From an uncultured Collinsella sp. (GTDB lineage Bacteria; Actinomycetota; Coriobacteriia; Coriobacteriales; Coriobacteriaceae): a stretch of DNA of 13,947 bases. A program made the translations under genes and the position numbers. The notes beneath the pieces are model-generated. The model saw only the letters and a list, made by a program, of their open reading frames with translations, was not told the DNA's origin and searched no databases. Shown in pieces: positions 1-6,988 of the stretch. Each line of letters starts with the position of its first letter. The stretch's first letter is position 1. The stretch covers positions 1 to 13,947 of the forward strand of contig CABSNL010000053.1 in assembly GCA_902479095.1 (NCBI GenBank), given 5' to 3'.

Positions 1-32
1 CGTCGGCAGCGTCAGATGTGTATAAGAGACAG
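1..32 (+). other. Nextera/Tn5 sequencing adapter remnant
   Basis: These bases equal the Illumina Nextera read-1 adapter lacking its first T. Positions 14-32 are the 19-base Tn5 mosaic end (AGATGTGTATAAGAGACAG). This is library-preparation sequence left at a contig edge, not genome. Real sequence begins at about 33, and whatever lay upstream of the response regulator is lost. Confidence 0.97.
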
Positions 33-112
33 GCCGAGCCCTCGGTAGCGCAGGAGGCATCTTTCGCCACCGCAATACCGCTTGGCGCGAGTTGCACGCC
101 GTGGGGTGCAAA

Positions 113-143
113 CGGTCCGCACCCCCGCAAGCGGTCCGCACCC
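113..143 (+). promoter_or_regulatory. 12-base direct repeat upstream of the LytTR regulator
   Basis: CGGTCCGCACCC occurs at 113-124 and again, identically, at 132-143, so the copies start 19 bases apart, nearly two helical turns. The first copy also forms the right part of an inverted repeat (GGGGTGC at 103-109, GCACCCC at 119-125). The pair ends 35 bases before the regulator start. LytTR proteins usually bind direct repeats spaced by about two turns, so autoregulation is a reasonable inference, although the sequence does not match known LytTR boxes. No convincing -35/-10 pair was found in 33-178. Confidence 0.4.
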
Positions 144-178
144 AATGTGGCAAAATCGAACTACTAAGGGGGCTCAGA

Positions 179-901
179 ATGCTCAAGATTATTGCCTGCG
201 ACGATGATGTCGCTTTTCTAGATAGACTGCACCGGATGATCGACCGTTGGTCGACCGAGACGGGCACGGCGGTCGATGTTGCGCTCGTCACGCGCGGCGA
301 GGACCTGCTGGCCCGCCATGCCGCATCGCGCGCCGACATCATTCTGCTCGACATGATCATGCCGCTCGTCAACGGCATGGACACCGCACGCGAACTGCGC
401 CAGGCCGACACCGCCGTGCGCCTGGTGTTTCTCACCTCGTCGCCCGAGTTCGCACTGGAGTCCTACGAGGTCCGTGCCTTCGACTATCTGCTCAAGCCCG
501 TGACTTACGAACGCCTGGCGCAGTTACTCGACGAGCTTTCGAGCATGCGCCCGGCGGCAACCGACGAGCTCGTGATCAAAACTTCCTTTGGCTACCACGC
601 CCTGCGCCTGTCCGACATCGAATATACCGAGGCGCGCAACAAGCACGTGGTCTTCCACCTGCGCGACGGACGCGACATCGAGGCACTCGAGTCGTTCCGC
701 AGCGTCGAGGACCGTTTGGCGCAAAATGCCACCTTCTTTAAATGCCACCGTAGTTACCAGGTCAACTTGCGCAACATCGACCACTTCGATCGCACGGACA
801 TCGTCATGCGCTCCGGCGCGTGCATTCCACTGTCGCGCAGCAGCAAGCAGGGGTTCCAAGACGCCTACTTTGCGGTGCGTTTCGAGGGCGGGAGGCGCTA
901 A
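179..901 (+). CDS. LytTR-family response regulator
   Basis: This is a 240-residue two-component response regulator that should bind DNA when phosphorylated by the kinase encoded next to it. The receiver domain covers about residues 2-118, with the acidic cluster D8-D10, phospho-acceptor D58 in LLDMIMP, T86 and K106 in YLLKP. A LytTR DNA-binding domain follows at about 130-235, with the family-typical stretch FFKCHRSYQVNLRNI. The ATG at 179 was chosen because AAGGGGG lies just upstream and the receiver fold begins at once; the upstream ATG at 92 would add 29 non-homologous residues. The stop overlaps the kinase start by one base, so the two are translationally coupled. LytTR/GHKL pairs often respond to peptides or control bacteriocins, virulence or competence, but no peptide gene is visible and the targets are unknown. 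Confidence 0.93.
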   Translation: MLKIIACDDDVAFLDRLHRMIDRWSTETGTAVDVALVTRGEDLLARHAASRADIILLDMIMPLVNGMDTARELRQADTAVRLVFLTSSPEFALESYEVRAFDYLLKPVTYERLAQLLDELSSMRPAATDELVIKTSFGYHALRLSDIEYTEARNKHVVFHLRDGRDIEALESFRSVEDRLAQNATFFKCHRSYQVNLRNIDHFDRTDIVMRSGACIPLSRSSKQGFQDAYFAVRFEGGRR

Positions 902-2178
902 TGCCCGCAACGGTCGAAATGGTCCTTTGGGCAATCCACCACGCCACGACGCTGCTCTTTGGCGTCTTTGCCTCGGCGGCGCTGTGCGGTATCGAGATCA
1001 ACCGGCGTCATGCGCTTGAACTGGTGCTGGTCGGTGCCGTAACCGGATGCGCATTTGGCCTCGCCAATGCCGTCGGCGGCGAGCTTTTTGCCCGCCAGGT
1101 CTATCCGCTCGTCGTGCATTTGCCGCTCGTCATCTATTTGTGCGCGCGCTACCGCCTGAGCCCGCTGCTTGCCGTGCTCGGCATTACGAGTGCCTATCTG
1201 AGCTGCCAGTTCAGCAATTGGATGGGCATCGCCGCATTTGCCGCAACCGACTCTCAGATCGCGTACTATCTGGCGCGCATCGCGACCACACTCGCCGTCT
1301 TTGCCGTCCTGCTGCATTGGGCCGGCGACATCGGTCCGCGCTTGGCGATTAAAAGCACCACCGAGCTGGGCATCCTTTTAATCCTGCCGCTCGTCTATTA
1401 CGTCTTTGACTATGCCACCAACGTCTACACCACGCTGTTCCACTCGGGCTCGGTGGTGACGGTTGAGTTTTTGGCATTTGCGCTCTGTGCCTTCTATCTT
1501 ATGTTTCTTGCCGTTTACCTGCGCGAATACGAAGAAAAGGAAACCGCCGAGCGAGAGCGCTGGATGCTCGAAACCCGCGACAGCGCCGCCATCAAAGAGC
1601 TCGAGGCCTGGCGTCAATCTGGGCGCGAGCTGTCGATTCTTCGCCACGACATGCGCCACTTTCTACGCGGCCTGGCCGCTTTAATTGAGGAGGGGCACAC
1701 CGACGAGGCGCTCAAGCGCATCGACGAACTCTGCGAAGCCGGCGACCGCACCGCCGTACGCCGCTTCTGCGCCAACGAGACGGTAAACATTGCGCTTTCG
1801 TCATTTAACTCGGAAATCAATAGAAACGGCATTACCGCCAACCTGCGCGCCGCCGTGCCCGAAACCATCCATGTAGGTGACGCCGACCTGTTTAGCGTGC
1901 TCTCAAATGCCTTGGAAAACGCTATCACCGCCGCAAGCGCCGCACCCCAAGGAAAGCGATTCGTCGACTTTGACCTGCGATTAGAGGACGGCCAGCTGCT
2001 GCTGTTAGTTTCCAACACGTTTGACCGCGCGCCGCGCATGGTCGACGGCATGCCCGTGACCCGGCATGCGGGCCACGGCTTTGGCACCAGGAGCATCAAA
2101 CTTGCCGTGGAGCGCATGAACGGCAACTGCCAGTTCCGCATTAACGGCGATCGGTTTGAGCTGCGCGCTGTGATGTAG
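901..2178 (+). CDS. Membrane sensor histidine kinase, GHKL type (AgrC/HPK10-like)
   Basis: This is a 425-residue sensor kinase, the likely partner of the upstream LytTR regulator. The first ~210 residues are hydrophobic and look like six or seven membrane helices with no large extracellular domain, as in AgrC/ComD-type receptors. A charged, probably coiled-coil linker (about 210-240) leads to the phosphorylation site LSILRHDMRHF, with H249 the likely phospho-histidine. The ATP-binding GHKL domain has an N-box (SNALENA, N336 and N340) and a glycine motif near the end (HGFGTRSIK). The ATG at 901 shares its A with the regulator's TAA, and the regulator's last codons supply the ribosome site (GGGAGG). 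The ligand cannot be told from sequence. The gene is convergent with the next one, with 64 bases between their stops. Confidence 0.92.
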   Translation: MPATVEMVLWAIHHATTLLFGVFASAALCGIEINRRHALELVLVGAVTGCAFGLANAVGGELFARQVYPLVVHLPLVIYLCARYRLSPLLAVLGITSAYLSCQFSNWMGIAAFAATDSQIAYYLARIATTLAVFAVLLHWAGDIGPRLAIKSTTELGILLILPLVYYVFDYATNVYTTLFHSGSVVTVEFLAFALCAFYLMFLAVYLREYEEKETAERERWMLETRDSAAIKELEAWRQSGRELSILRHDMRHFLRGLAALIEEGHTDEALKRIDELCEAGDRTAVRRFCANETVNIALSSFNSEINRNGITANLRAAVPETIHVGDADLFSVLSNALENAITAASAAPQGKRFVDFDLRLEDGQLLLLVSNTFDRAPRMVDGMPVTRHAGHGFGTRSIKLAVERMNGNCQFRINGDRFELRAVM

Positions 2179-2242
2179 AAGTGCGGCGCCGATCTCGAGG
2201 CGCGCCTTGCCCGCCAGGCAATCGCTCGCCGGCGCCAATCCG

Positions 2243-2818
2243 CTACAGCGGAGCGGCCGCCGGGGTCAGCTGCTTGATGTAGGCCCACATGCGCTGCTTG
2301 GCGGCTTTGTCAGTGAGCGCCGCCTCAAAACCGTCGAGCGCGAGCACGCGGCGACCCTGCACATGGGCGACCAAGCCGGGCTTGAGCATGGCGGTGTCGA
2401 AGTCATCGATCGCCACGAGCATATCGGCGTAGGTCTCGCGCATGGCATCGGCCGCGTTGTTGTCGAGCAGTAGCACCGCCTCGGGGTCCAAAGCCTCAAG
2501 CGCCTCACGGAACAGCTCGCACGGCAGAGTCTCGCCCACCGCGACCGCTCCGTCACCCACGCCGGCGACGCTTGCCAGCACGCAAAAATCCTCGGGCGCG
2601 TAGCCGATGGCCCCAAGCGCCTTGCGCAACGCCGCGCCATCCGGGCCGGCGGCAAGCTCGCCACCCGAACGCTCGGCCTCGTCCAAATCGCCTTTGACCA
2701 GCACGATCGGCGAGCACGCGTTGCCCGCGATACGCACGCCACGGACCGCAAGCGATGCGAGCTCCTGCTCGGCCGCCTGGGCGATGGCTTCTTTTTTCTG
2801 GCTTTGTGACGTGGACAT
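2243..2818 (-). CDS. Degenerate uracil-DNA-glycosylase-like protein (probably non-catalytic)
   Basis: This is a 191-residue soluble protein. I read it as a relative of family-4 type uracil-DNA glycosylases on pattern alone: IVLVKGDLDE (38-47) sits where those enzymes have a hydrophobic strand plus GEAPG; ERSGGELAAGPDGAALRKAL (49-68) parallels the E-x3-G-x-PFVG-x-AG-x2-L segment; AIGYAPEDF (70-78) parallels AIGL-x-R-x-x-V; DPEAVLLLDNNAADAM parallels the P-x-x-I-x-x-LG-x-x-A strand; and LDGFEAAL-x10-W replaces the HPS-x-LL motif before the last helix. The GEAPG and HP-S catalytic residues are missing, as are the Fe-S cysteines (only C35 lies near that region). Catalysis is therefore unlikely and a structural or binding role would have to be inferred. 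The ATG at 2818 has GGAGAG upstream; an earlier ATG at 2848 lacks a good site. It is divergent from trxA. Confidence 0.6.
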   Translation of the reverse strand: MSTSQSQKKEAIAQAAEQELASLAVRGVRIAGNACSPIVLVKGDLDEAERSGGELAAGPDGAALRKALGAIGYAPEDFCVLASVAGVGDGAVAVGETLPCELFREALEALDPEAVLLLDNNAADAMRETYADMLVAIDDFDTAMLKPGLVAHVQGRRVLALDGFEAALTDKAAKQRMWAYIKQLTPAAAPL

Positions 2819-2954
2819 GCGCTCTCCAATCGTTTGCGTGCCCACCATTATATAAAAGAGCTGCCCGCGAGTGGTTGCTTTGCGGGCGGCTGGGTATAAG
2901 CACGGTCGTACTGAGTTTTACGCGGCCGAGCCGCGTCGCATTATGGAGGTCACC

Positions 2955-3275
2955 ATGGCTGACATTAATCAGATTACCCCCGAGAACTTCGATTCCATCG
3001 TTAACGACAGCCTGCCCGTGCTGGTCGATTTTTGGGCACCGTGGTGCGGGCCCTGTCGATCCCTCTCGCCCATCGTTGACGAGGTTGCCGATGAGCTGGC
3101 GGGCAAGCTCGCCGTTGCCAAGTGCAACGTCGACGACAACCAGGACCTGGCCATGAAGTATGGCGTCATGAGCATCCCCACGCTGATTGTGTTTAAGAAC
3201 GGCGAGGAGATTGACCGCTCGGTTGGCGCTCTGCCCAAGGCGAGGCTGCAGGCGCTGCTGGAGAAGCATCTGTAA
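2955..3275 (+). CDS. trxA: Thioredoxin
   Basis: This is a 106-residue cytosolic thioredoxin that reduces protein disulfides and is itself recycled by thioredoxin reductase, which is not in the window. The active site is WCGPC at 30-34 (C31, C34), preceded by VDFWAP, with the buried D25 and the cis-proline at P75 (SIPTL). The length matches the family and there is no signal peptide. The ATG at 2955 follows GGAGGT (2945-2950) by four bases; an in-frame ATG at 2943 overlaps that site and is less likely. The gene stands alone: the neighbour upstream is divergent, and a terminator lies about 120 bases downstream. Confidence 0.97.
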   Translation: MADINQITPENFDSIVNDSLPVLVDFWAPWCGPCRSLSPIVDEVADELAGKLAVAKCNVDDNQDLAMKYGVMSIPTLIVFKNGEEIDRSVGALPKARLQALLEKHL

Positions 3276-3363
3276 TACGCTTGTTACATGTTGCCGTCTG
3301 CCTGCCGTCCATGAGCGCTTTTTCGCCGCTCGCCGGACTTCTGAATGCACCGAGTGCAACCAC

Positions 3364-3374
3364 GGATAGTATGG
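3364..3374 (+). promoter_or_regulatory. Possible -10 region (GGATAGTATGG)
   Basis: The same 11 bases occur on the minus strand at the proposed -10 of the lipoprotein gene (around 11314-11324), which is why I read them as promoter-like. The -35 here is weak. A small perfect hairpin (TGCAC-CGA-GTGCA, 3346-3358) lies just upstream. Transcription from here would run into the terminator at 3397-3434 within about 60 bases, so the product could be a short RNA or an attenuated leader for the genes at 3506-4268. Confidence 0.3.
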
Positions 3375-3396
3375 TAGTCACAAACAGCCCCCAGTG

Positions 3397-3434
3397 AACG
3401 GGTGCGGGTCGCACAGACTCGTACCCGTTTTCTT
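3397..3434 (+). terminator. Intrinsic terminator
   Basis: The arm 3397-3410 pairs with 3416-3429 through Watson-Crick pairs and two G-T wobbles, around the loop GCACA, and the stem is followed by a T-rich stretch (TTTTCTT). It lies 122 bases past the trxA stop and 72 bases before the next gene. It can end the trxA transcript and any short RNA started near 3374. Confidence 0.75.
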
Positions 3435-3505
3435 ATGCAGCTGCGCGCAGAGCGGGCGTAGTAAAATCTGAACCACTGATTAGACCCGTACAAAGGAGAC
3501 TTTCC

Positions 3506-3754
3506 ATGCATGATGTTGGAATGAACATGAGTCAGCTTGCCATGAGCGTCAAGCAGGTCGACGACACCATCGAGCTCGCTCACGAGTGGAGCCATCAGCT
3601 GCTGCATGCGACCGAGAATTTTGACATGGAGCGCATCGGCGCCAAGCTCGAGGCCGCCATGGCCGCGCTGCACGAGGCCCACGACGCACTCGAGGGCTAC
3701 GAGGAAGCCATCGAGGCCGACCACAACTCCGTCGGCTCCGTGAAGCTGGTGTAA
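3506..3754 (+). CDS. Small helical protein of unknown function, coupled to nikR
   Basis: This is an 82-residue acidic protein, predicted almost wholly helical, with no signal peptide or membrane segment. I do not recognise the family. The ATG at 3506 is well supported by AGGAG at 3494-3498, seven bases upstream. The stop is followed one base later by the GTG of nikR, so the two genes are almost certainly co-transcribed and coupled. The protein is rich in His, Met, Asp and Glu for its size (MHDVGMNM at the start, HEWSHQLLH mid-protein, HEAHD later), which fits possible metal binding but does not show it. The N-terminal Met-His-acidic start recalls HypA, whose His2 binds nickel, yet no HypA zinc loop is present. 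A helper of NikR or of nickel trafficking is a guess from position only. Confidence 0.85.
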   Translation: MHDVGMNMSQLAMSVKQVDDTIELAHEWSHQLLHATENFDMERIGAKLEAAMAALHEAHDALEGYEEAIEADHNSVGSVKLV

Positions 3755-3755
3755 G

Positions 3756-4268
3756 GTGGCCGAACACGAGCACAGCTGCGGGTACGAGCACGAGCATCCG
3801 CACGGGGCGGACGGTGACGCGGGCTGCCATTGTAGTGGCTCCGGCTCCGAGCTGGTCCGTTTTTCGGTTACCGCACCCGACGACCTGCTGCGCCGTTTTG
3901 ACGAGCAGATCGCACGCCGCGGCGACGTGGCCAACCGCTCCGAGGCCGTGCGCGACCTGATTCGCGCCTCGATCGCCAAGGAGCAGATGCGCACGCCCGA
4001 TGAGCAGGTTATCGGGTCGCTCACCATGATCTATGACCACCATACCGGCGACCTGACGCGCCGTCTGGACGAAGTGCAGCACGACTACACCGACGAGATC
4101 GTATCGACCATGCACGTGCATCTGGATCACCACAACTGCTTGGAGATTCTGGCGCTCAAGGGTCGCGGCGAGCGCGTCTACGAACTAGCCGACCGCCTGC
4201 TGGGCCTGCGCGGCGTTAAGCACGGCGAGCTCACCTGCGCCGCCACCAAGCAGAGCCTGGGGCTGTAG
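3756..4268 (+). CDS. nikR: Nickel-responsive transcriptional regulator NikR with His/Cys-rich N-terminus
   Basis: This is a 170-residue NikR, a ribbon-helix-helix regulator that binds DNA as a tetramer when loaded with Ni(II), classically repressing nickel uptake. The ribbon-helix-helix part is about residues 32-75 (ELVRFSVTAPDDLLRRFDEQ, then NRSEAVRDLIR). The ACT-like nickel domain follows, with ligands H109, H120, H122 and C128 spaced exactly as H76, H87, H89 and C95 of E. coli NikR, and the ending KHGELTCA. Typical NikR is about 130-150 residues; the excess is a 31-residue leader with seven His and three Cys (HEHSCGYEHEHPHG, then CHC), which could be an extra nickel site. Translation starts at GTG 3756, one base after the upstream stop. 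The hyp genes follow 117 bases later. I found no E. coli-type GTATGA-N16-TCATAC operator. Confidence 0.95.
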   Translation: MAEHEHSCGYEHEHPHGADGDAGCHCSGSGSELVRFSVTAPDDLLRRFDEQIARRGDVANRSEAVRDLIRASIAKEQMRTPDEQVIGSLTMIYDHHTGDLTRRLDEVQHDYTDEIVSTMHVHLDHHNCLEILALKGRGERVYELADRLLGLRGVKHGELTCAATKQSLGL

Positions 4269-4291
4269 CGGGATTTCCCGCAGCGCACCTG

Positions 4292-4362
4292 CCAAAAAGG
4301 GACAGGTTTGTTTTGGCAGGTTTAGAAGTTTTACCTACCAAAATAAACCTGTCCCTTTTTGG
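4292..4362. repeat. 71-base palindrome between nikR and hypF
   Basis: The arms 4292-4321 and 4333-4362 pair over 30 bases with one G-T wobble (4310/4344) and one mismatch (4317/4337), around an 11-base loop. The outer part reads CCAAAAAGGGACAGGTTT. A separate small hairpin (GCGGGA-TT-TCCCGC, 4268-4281) overlaps the nikR stop. The palindrome resembles REP-type or small non-autonomous elements and could also act as a bidirectional terminator, with the run of T at 4356-4360. Its right arm ends 12 bases before the hypF ribosome site, so it may influence hypF expression. Confidence 0.85.
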
Positions 4363-4385
4363 TCGGTTTTGATGAGGGGTGTCGC

Positions 4386-6857
4386 ATGCGGCATGTGCAT
4401 ATTCATGTGACGGGCATTGTGCAGGGCGTTGGCATGCGACCGTTTGTGTATCGCGAGGCCATGGCACATGGCATTTGTGGATGGGTGCTCAATGCGGGCG
4501 ACGGCGTGCATATCGAGGCGCACGCTCCGGCCGATGCGCTCGATGCTTTTGTTGCCGCGCTTTCTGGGCATGCGCCTGCGGCAGCCCGCGTAGAGCATGT
4601 CGAGGTTGTGGACCTGGCAGCCAACGGCTGGGATACCGCCAATGAACAGGGTTTTCGCATCGTAGCATCGCAGGACCAGACCGCGCACACCACACTTGTC
4701 TCGCCCGATATCGCCACCTGTGACGATTGCCTGCGCGAGTTGTTCGATCCCGCCGACCGACGCTATCACTACCCCTTTATCAACTGCACTAACTGCGGCC
4801 CACGCTTTACCATCATCCGATCGCTGCCTTATGACCGAGCGGCCACATCGATGGACCGTTTCCCCATGTGCCCCGCCTGCGCCGCAGAGTATGCCGATCC
4901 ACTCGACCGTCGCTTTCACGCACAGCCCGATGCCTGCTTTGATTGCGGGCCGCATATTACGTGGCGCGAGGCTGTGAACGGCGATGCGTGCGGGAATTCG
5001 TCCGCGACACCGACCGTCGGCACCACACGCGAGGCCAGCGACGCTATCATCGAGCGCTGCGTTGAGCTGCTGGCCAGCGGTGGCATCGTCGCCATCAAGG
5101 GCCTGGGCGGATTCCATCTAGCCTGTGACGCTGCCAACGAGCAGGCGGTGGCCGAGTTGCGCCGTCGCAAACGCCGCAGCAACAAACCACTTGCCGTCAT
5201 GGTACGCAGTCTTGCTGATACCGAGCGCCTGTGTCATATCGACGATGCTGAACGCGATCTGCTCGCTGGCAGTATCCGCCCCATCGTTCTGCTGCGCCGG
5301 CGCACTGTTAGCGAGGACAACGACGGTTCCCCCGACATCCTCGCCCTCGCGCCATCTGTCGCGCACGACCTGCCCGAGCTCGGCGTCATGCTCCCCTATA
5401 CGCCGCTTCAACATCTGTTGCTTGCCGCGGCAGAAGTCTGCGGTATGCACGCGCTCGTCATGACCAGCGGAAACCTGAGCGAAGAACCCATCGAGACCGA
5501 CGACGACCTTGCCTGGGAACACCTCGTTGCTGCCGGCATCGCCGACGCGTTGATCGGTAACGACCGCGCGATTCTGTCGCGCTACGACGACTCCGTGGTA
5601 CGCGTGGTCGACGGTGACGTCATGCCCGTGCGTCGCGCACGCGGATATGCGCCGCAGCCGCTGTCGTTGCCGGCGCTCGACGGCACCACGCCCTGCGTAC
5701 TCGCCTGTGGGCCGCAGCAAAAAGCCACGGTCGCACTCACGCGCATGAACTCGGACGGCCATGTGGCCTGCTTTGTGTCGCAGCATATCGGCGATGTTGA
5801 AAACGGCGGGACCTTCGATGCCTGGAACGCCGCGCGCACGCGCTTGGAAGATCTCTTTGATTTGGCGCCCGCCGCCTTGGCCTGCGATGTACACCCCAGC
5901 TATCTATCGGGCCAGTGGGCGCGCGAGCAGGCGCGAAAATGCAATCTGCCGCTCGTCGAGGTGCAGCACCATCATGCGCATATCGCGAGCGTAATGGCCG
6001 AGGCCATCGCCGCGGGCCAGCTTACAACCGACGCGCGCGTCCTTGGCATCGCCTTTGACGGCACCGGCGCCGGCACCGATGGGACCATTTGGGGCGGCGA
6101 GTTTCTTGTTGCCAGCCTTGGCGGCTTTGAACGCGCCGCGCATTTGCGCACCTGGGCGCTCCCCGGCGGGGCGGCCTCCGTGCGCGACGCCCGCCGCAAC
6201 GCCTTTGCCCTGCTCAGTGAGCTCGGTCTGCTCGAGCACCCAGTTGCCGCTCGGCTTTTGGACAGCCTCGACGAGCAAACGCGCAGCGTGACAGCCACCA
6301 TGATCGAGCGCGGCATCAACAGCCCGCGTACCAGCAGCATGGGGCGTCTCTTTGATGCCGCGGCAGCGATTCTGGGCATCTGCGACAAGGCAACCTACGA
6401 GGGCGAACCCGCCATCGAGCTTGAGGCTGCCGCCTGGCGCGCACTCAGCAGTGAAAGTGCCTGCCCCGCCGGCAATATAGCCGGCTTTTCCATAACCGAA
6501 TCATCCCGTCCGGACGCCTGCCATGTTCTAAACTCCAGATCGCTTATTGAGGCGCTTTTGGAGGGAACCAGGGCCGGCACTGCGGCCTACAGGCTCGCGC
6601 TCGACTTCCATATCGCCATCGTGCGCTCTTCGGCACGAATCGCACGCGAAATCTGCGCGCGCGAAGGCATCGATACCGTCGCGCTCTCGGGCGGCGTGTT
6701 CATGAACCGACTTTTGCTCCAGCTCCTCACCCGCGAGCTCAAAAGCATGGGTCTCACTGTCTTGATTCCCCAAACCGTGCCCGTTAACGACGGCTGCATC
6801 GCCTACGGTCAGGCGGCAGTCGCAAGCGCTCGTCTTGCGCAGGTTGCATCGCAGTAG
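4386..6857 (+). CDS. hypF: Carbamoyltransferase HypF, [NiFe] hydrogenase maturation
   Basis: HypF (823 residues, cytosolic) uses carbamoyl phosphate and ATP to carbamoylate the C-terminal cysteine of HypE, the first step in making the cyanide ligands of the hydrogenase iron. All domains are present: an acylphosphatase domain with GIVQGVGMRPF at 10-20; a double zinc finger with C112/C115, C134/C137, C162/C165 and C184/C187, which keeps the exact CX2C-X18-CX2C-X24-CX2C-X18-CX2C family spacing; a YrdC-like domain from about 235 (IKGLGGFHL); and a Kae1/TobZ-like domain with QHHHAH at 527-532, AFDGTGAGTDGT and LSGGVFMNRLL. It is somewhat longer than E. coli HypF (~750). The ATG at 4386 follows GAGGGG (4374-4379) by six bases; upstream in-frame TTG 4359 lies inside the palindrome and is not preferred. 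hypC starts 131 bases downstream. Confidence 0.97.
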   Translation: MRHVHIHVTGIVQGVGMRPFVYREAMAHGICGWVLNAGDGVHIEAHAPADALDAFVAALSGHAPAAARVEHVEVVDLAANGWDTANEQGFRIVASQDQTAHTTLVSPDIATCDDCLRELFDPADRRYHYPFINCTNCGPRFTIIRSLPYDRAATSMDRFPMCPACAAEYADPLDRRFHAQPDACFDCGPHITWREAVNGDACGNSSATPTVGTTREASDAIIERCVELLASGGIVAIKGLGGFHLACDAANEQAVAELRRRKRRSNKPLAVMVRSLADTERLCHIDDAERDLLAGSIRPIVLLRRRTVSEDNDGSPDILALAPSVAHDLPELGVMLPYTPLQHLLLAAAEVCGMHALVMTSGNLSEEPIETDDDLAWEHLVAAGIADALIGNDRAILSRYDDSVVRVVDGDVMPVRRARGYAPQPLSLPALDGTTPCVLACGPQQKATVALTRMNSDGHVACFVSQHIGDVENGGTFDAWNAARTRLEDLFDLAPAALACDVHPSYLSGQWAREQARKCNLPLVEVQHHHAHIASVMAEAIAAGQLTTDARVLGIAFDGTGAGTDGTIWGGEFLVASLGGFERAAHLRTWALPGGAASVRDARRNAFALLSELGLLEHPVAARLLDSLDEQTRSVTATMIERGINSPRTSSMGRLFDAAAAILGICDKATYEGEPAIELEAAAWRALSSESACPAGNIAGFSITESSRPDACHVLNSRSLIEALLEGTRAGTAAYRLALDFHIAIVRSSARIAREICAREGIDTVALSGGVFMNRLLLQLLTRELKSMGLTVLIPQTVPVNDGCIAYGQAAVASARLAQVASQ

Positions 6858-6894
6858 GCTGTTCGGCCAGCCCGCAAGCCGCCGTCTCACAGGT

Positions 6895-6929
6895 GTAGCG
6901 CGTTTGCCCGCAGCGCCCGCGAGCGCTAC
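6895..6929 (+). repeat. Weak inverted repeat between hypF and hypC
   Basis: GTAGCGC at 6895-6901 is mirrored by GCGCTAC at 6923-6929 across a 21-base GC-rich loop. No T-run follows, so it is not a standard terminator. It lies in the 131-base gap between hypF and hypC, the only sizeable break in the hyp cluster, and might protect or process the message. Nothing else in this gap stands out except the hypC ribosome site (AAGGGG at 6977-6982). Confidence 0.35.
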
Positions 6930-6988
6930 CATCAACTGATGGATTATTGAGCGCCCGTCCAGCGCAAAGCGTATAAAAGGGGAACAAT

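Noticed and set aside
2179..2242. Terminator between the convergent kinase and glycosylase-like genes
   Set aside because: Short GC-rich inverted segments (GGCGCC) are present, but there is no compact stem followed by T.
3276..3505. NikR operator of the E. coli type upstream of the nikR operon
   Set aside because: No GTATGA-N16-TCATAC or close variant was found by eye.
4359..4385. Longer HypF start at TTG 4359
   Set aside because: It lies inside the palindrome arm, adds residues outside the acylphosphatase fold, and the ATG at 4386 has a well-placed GAGGGG.
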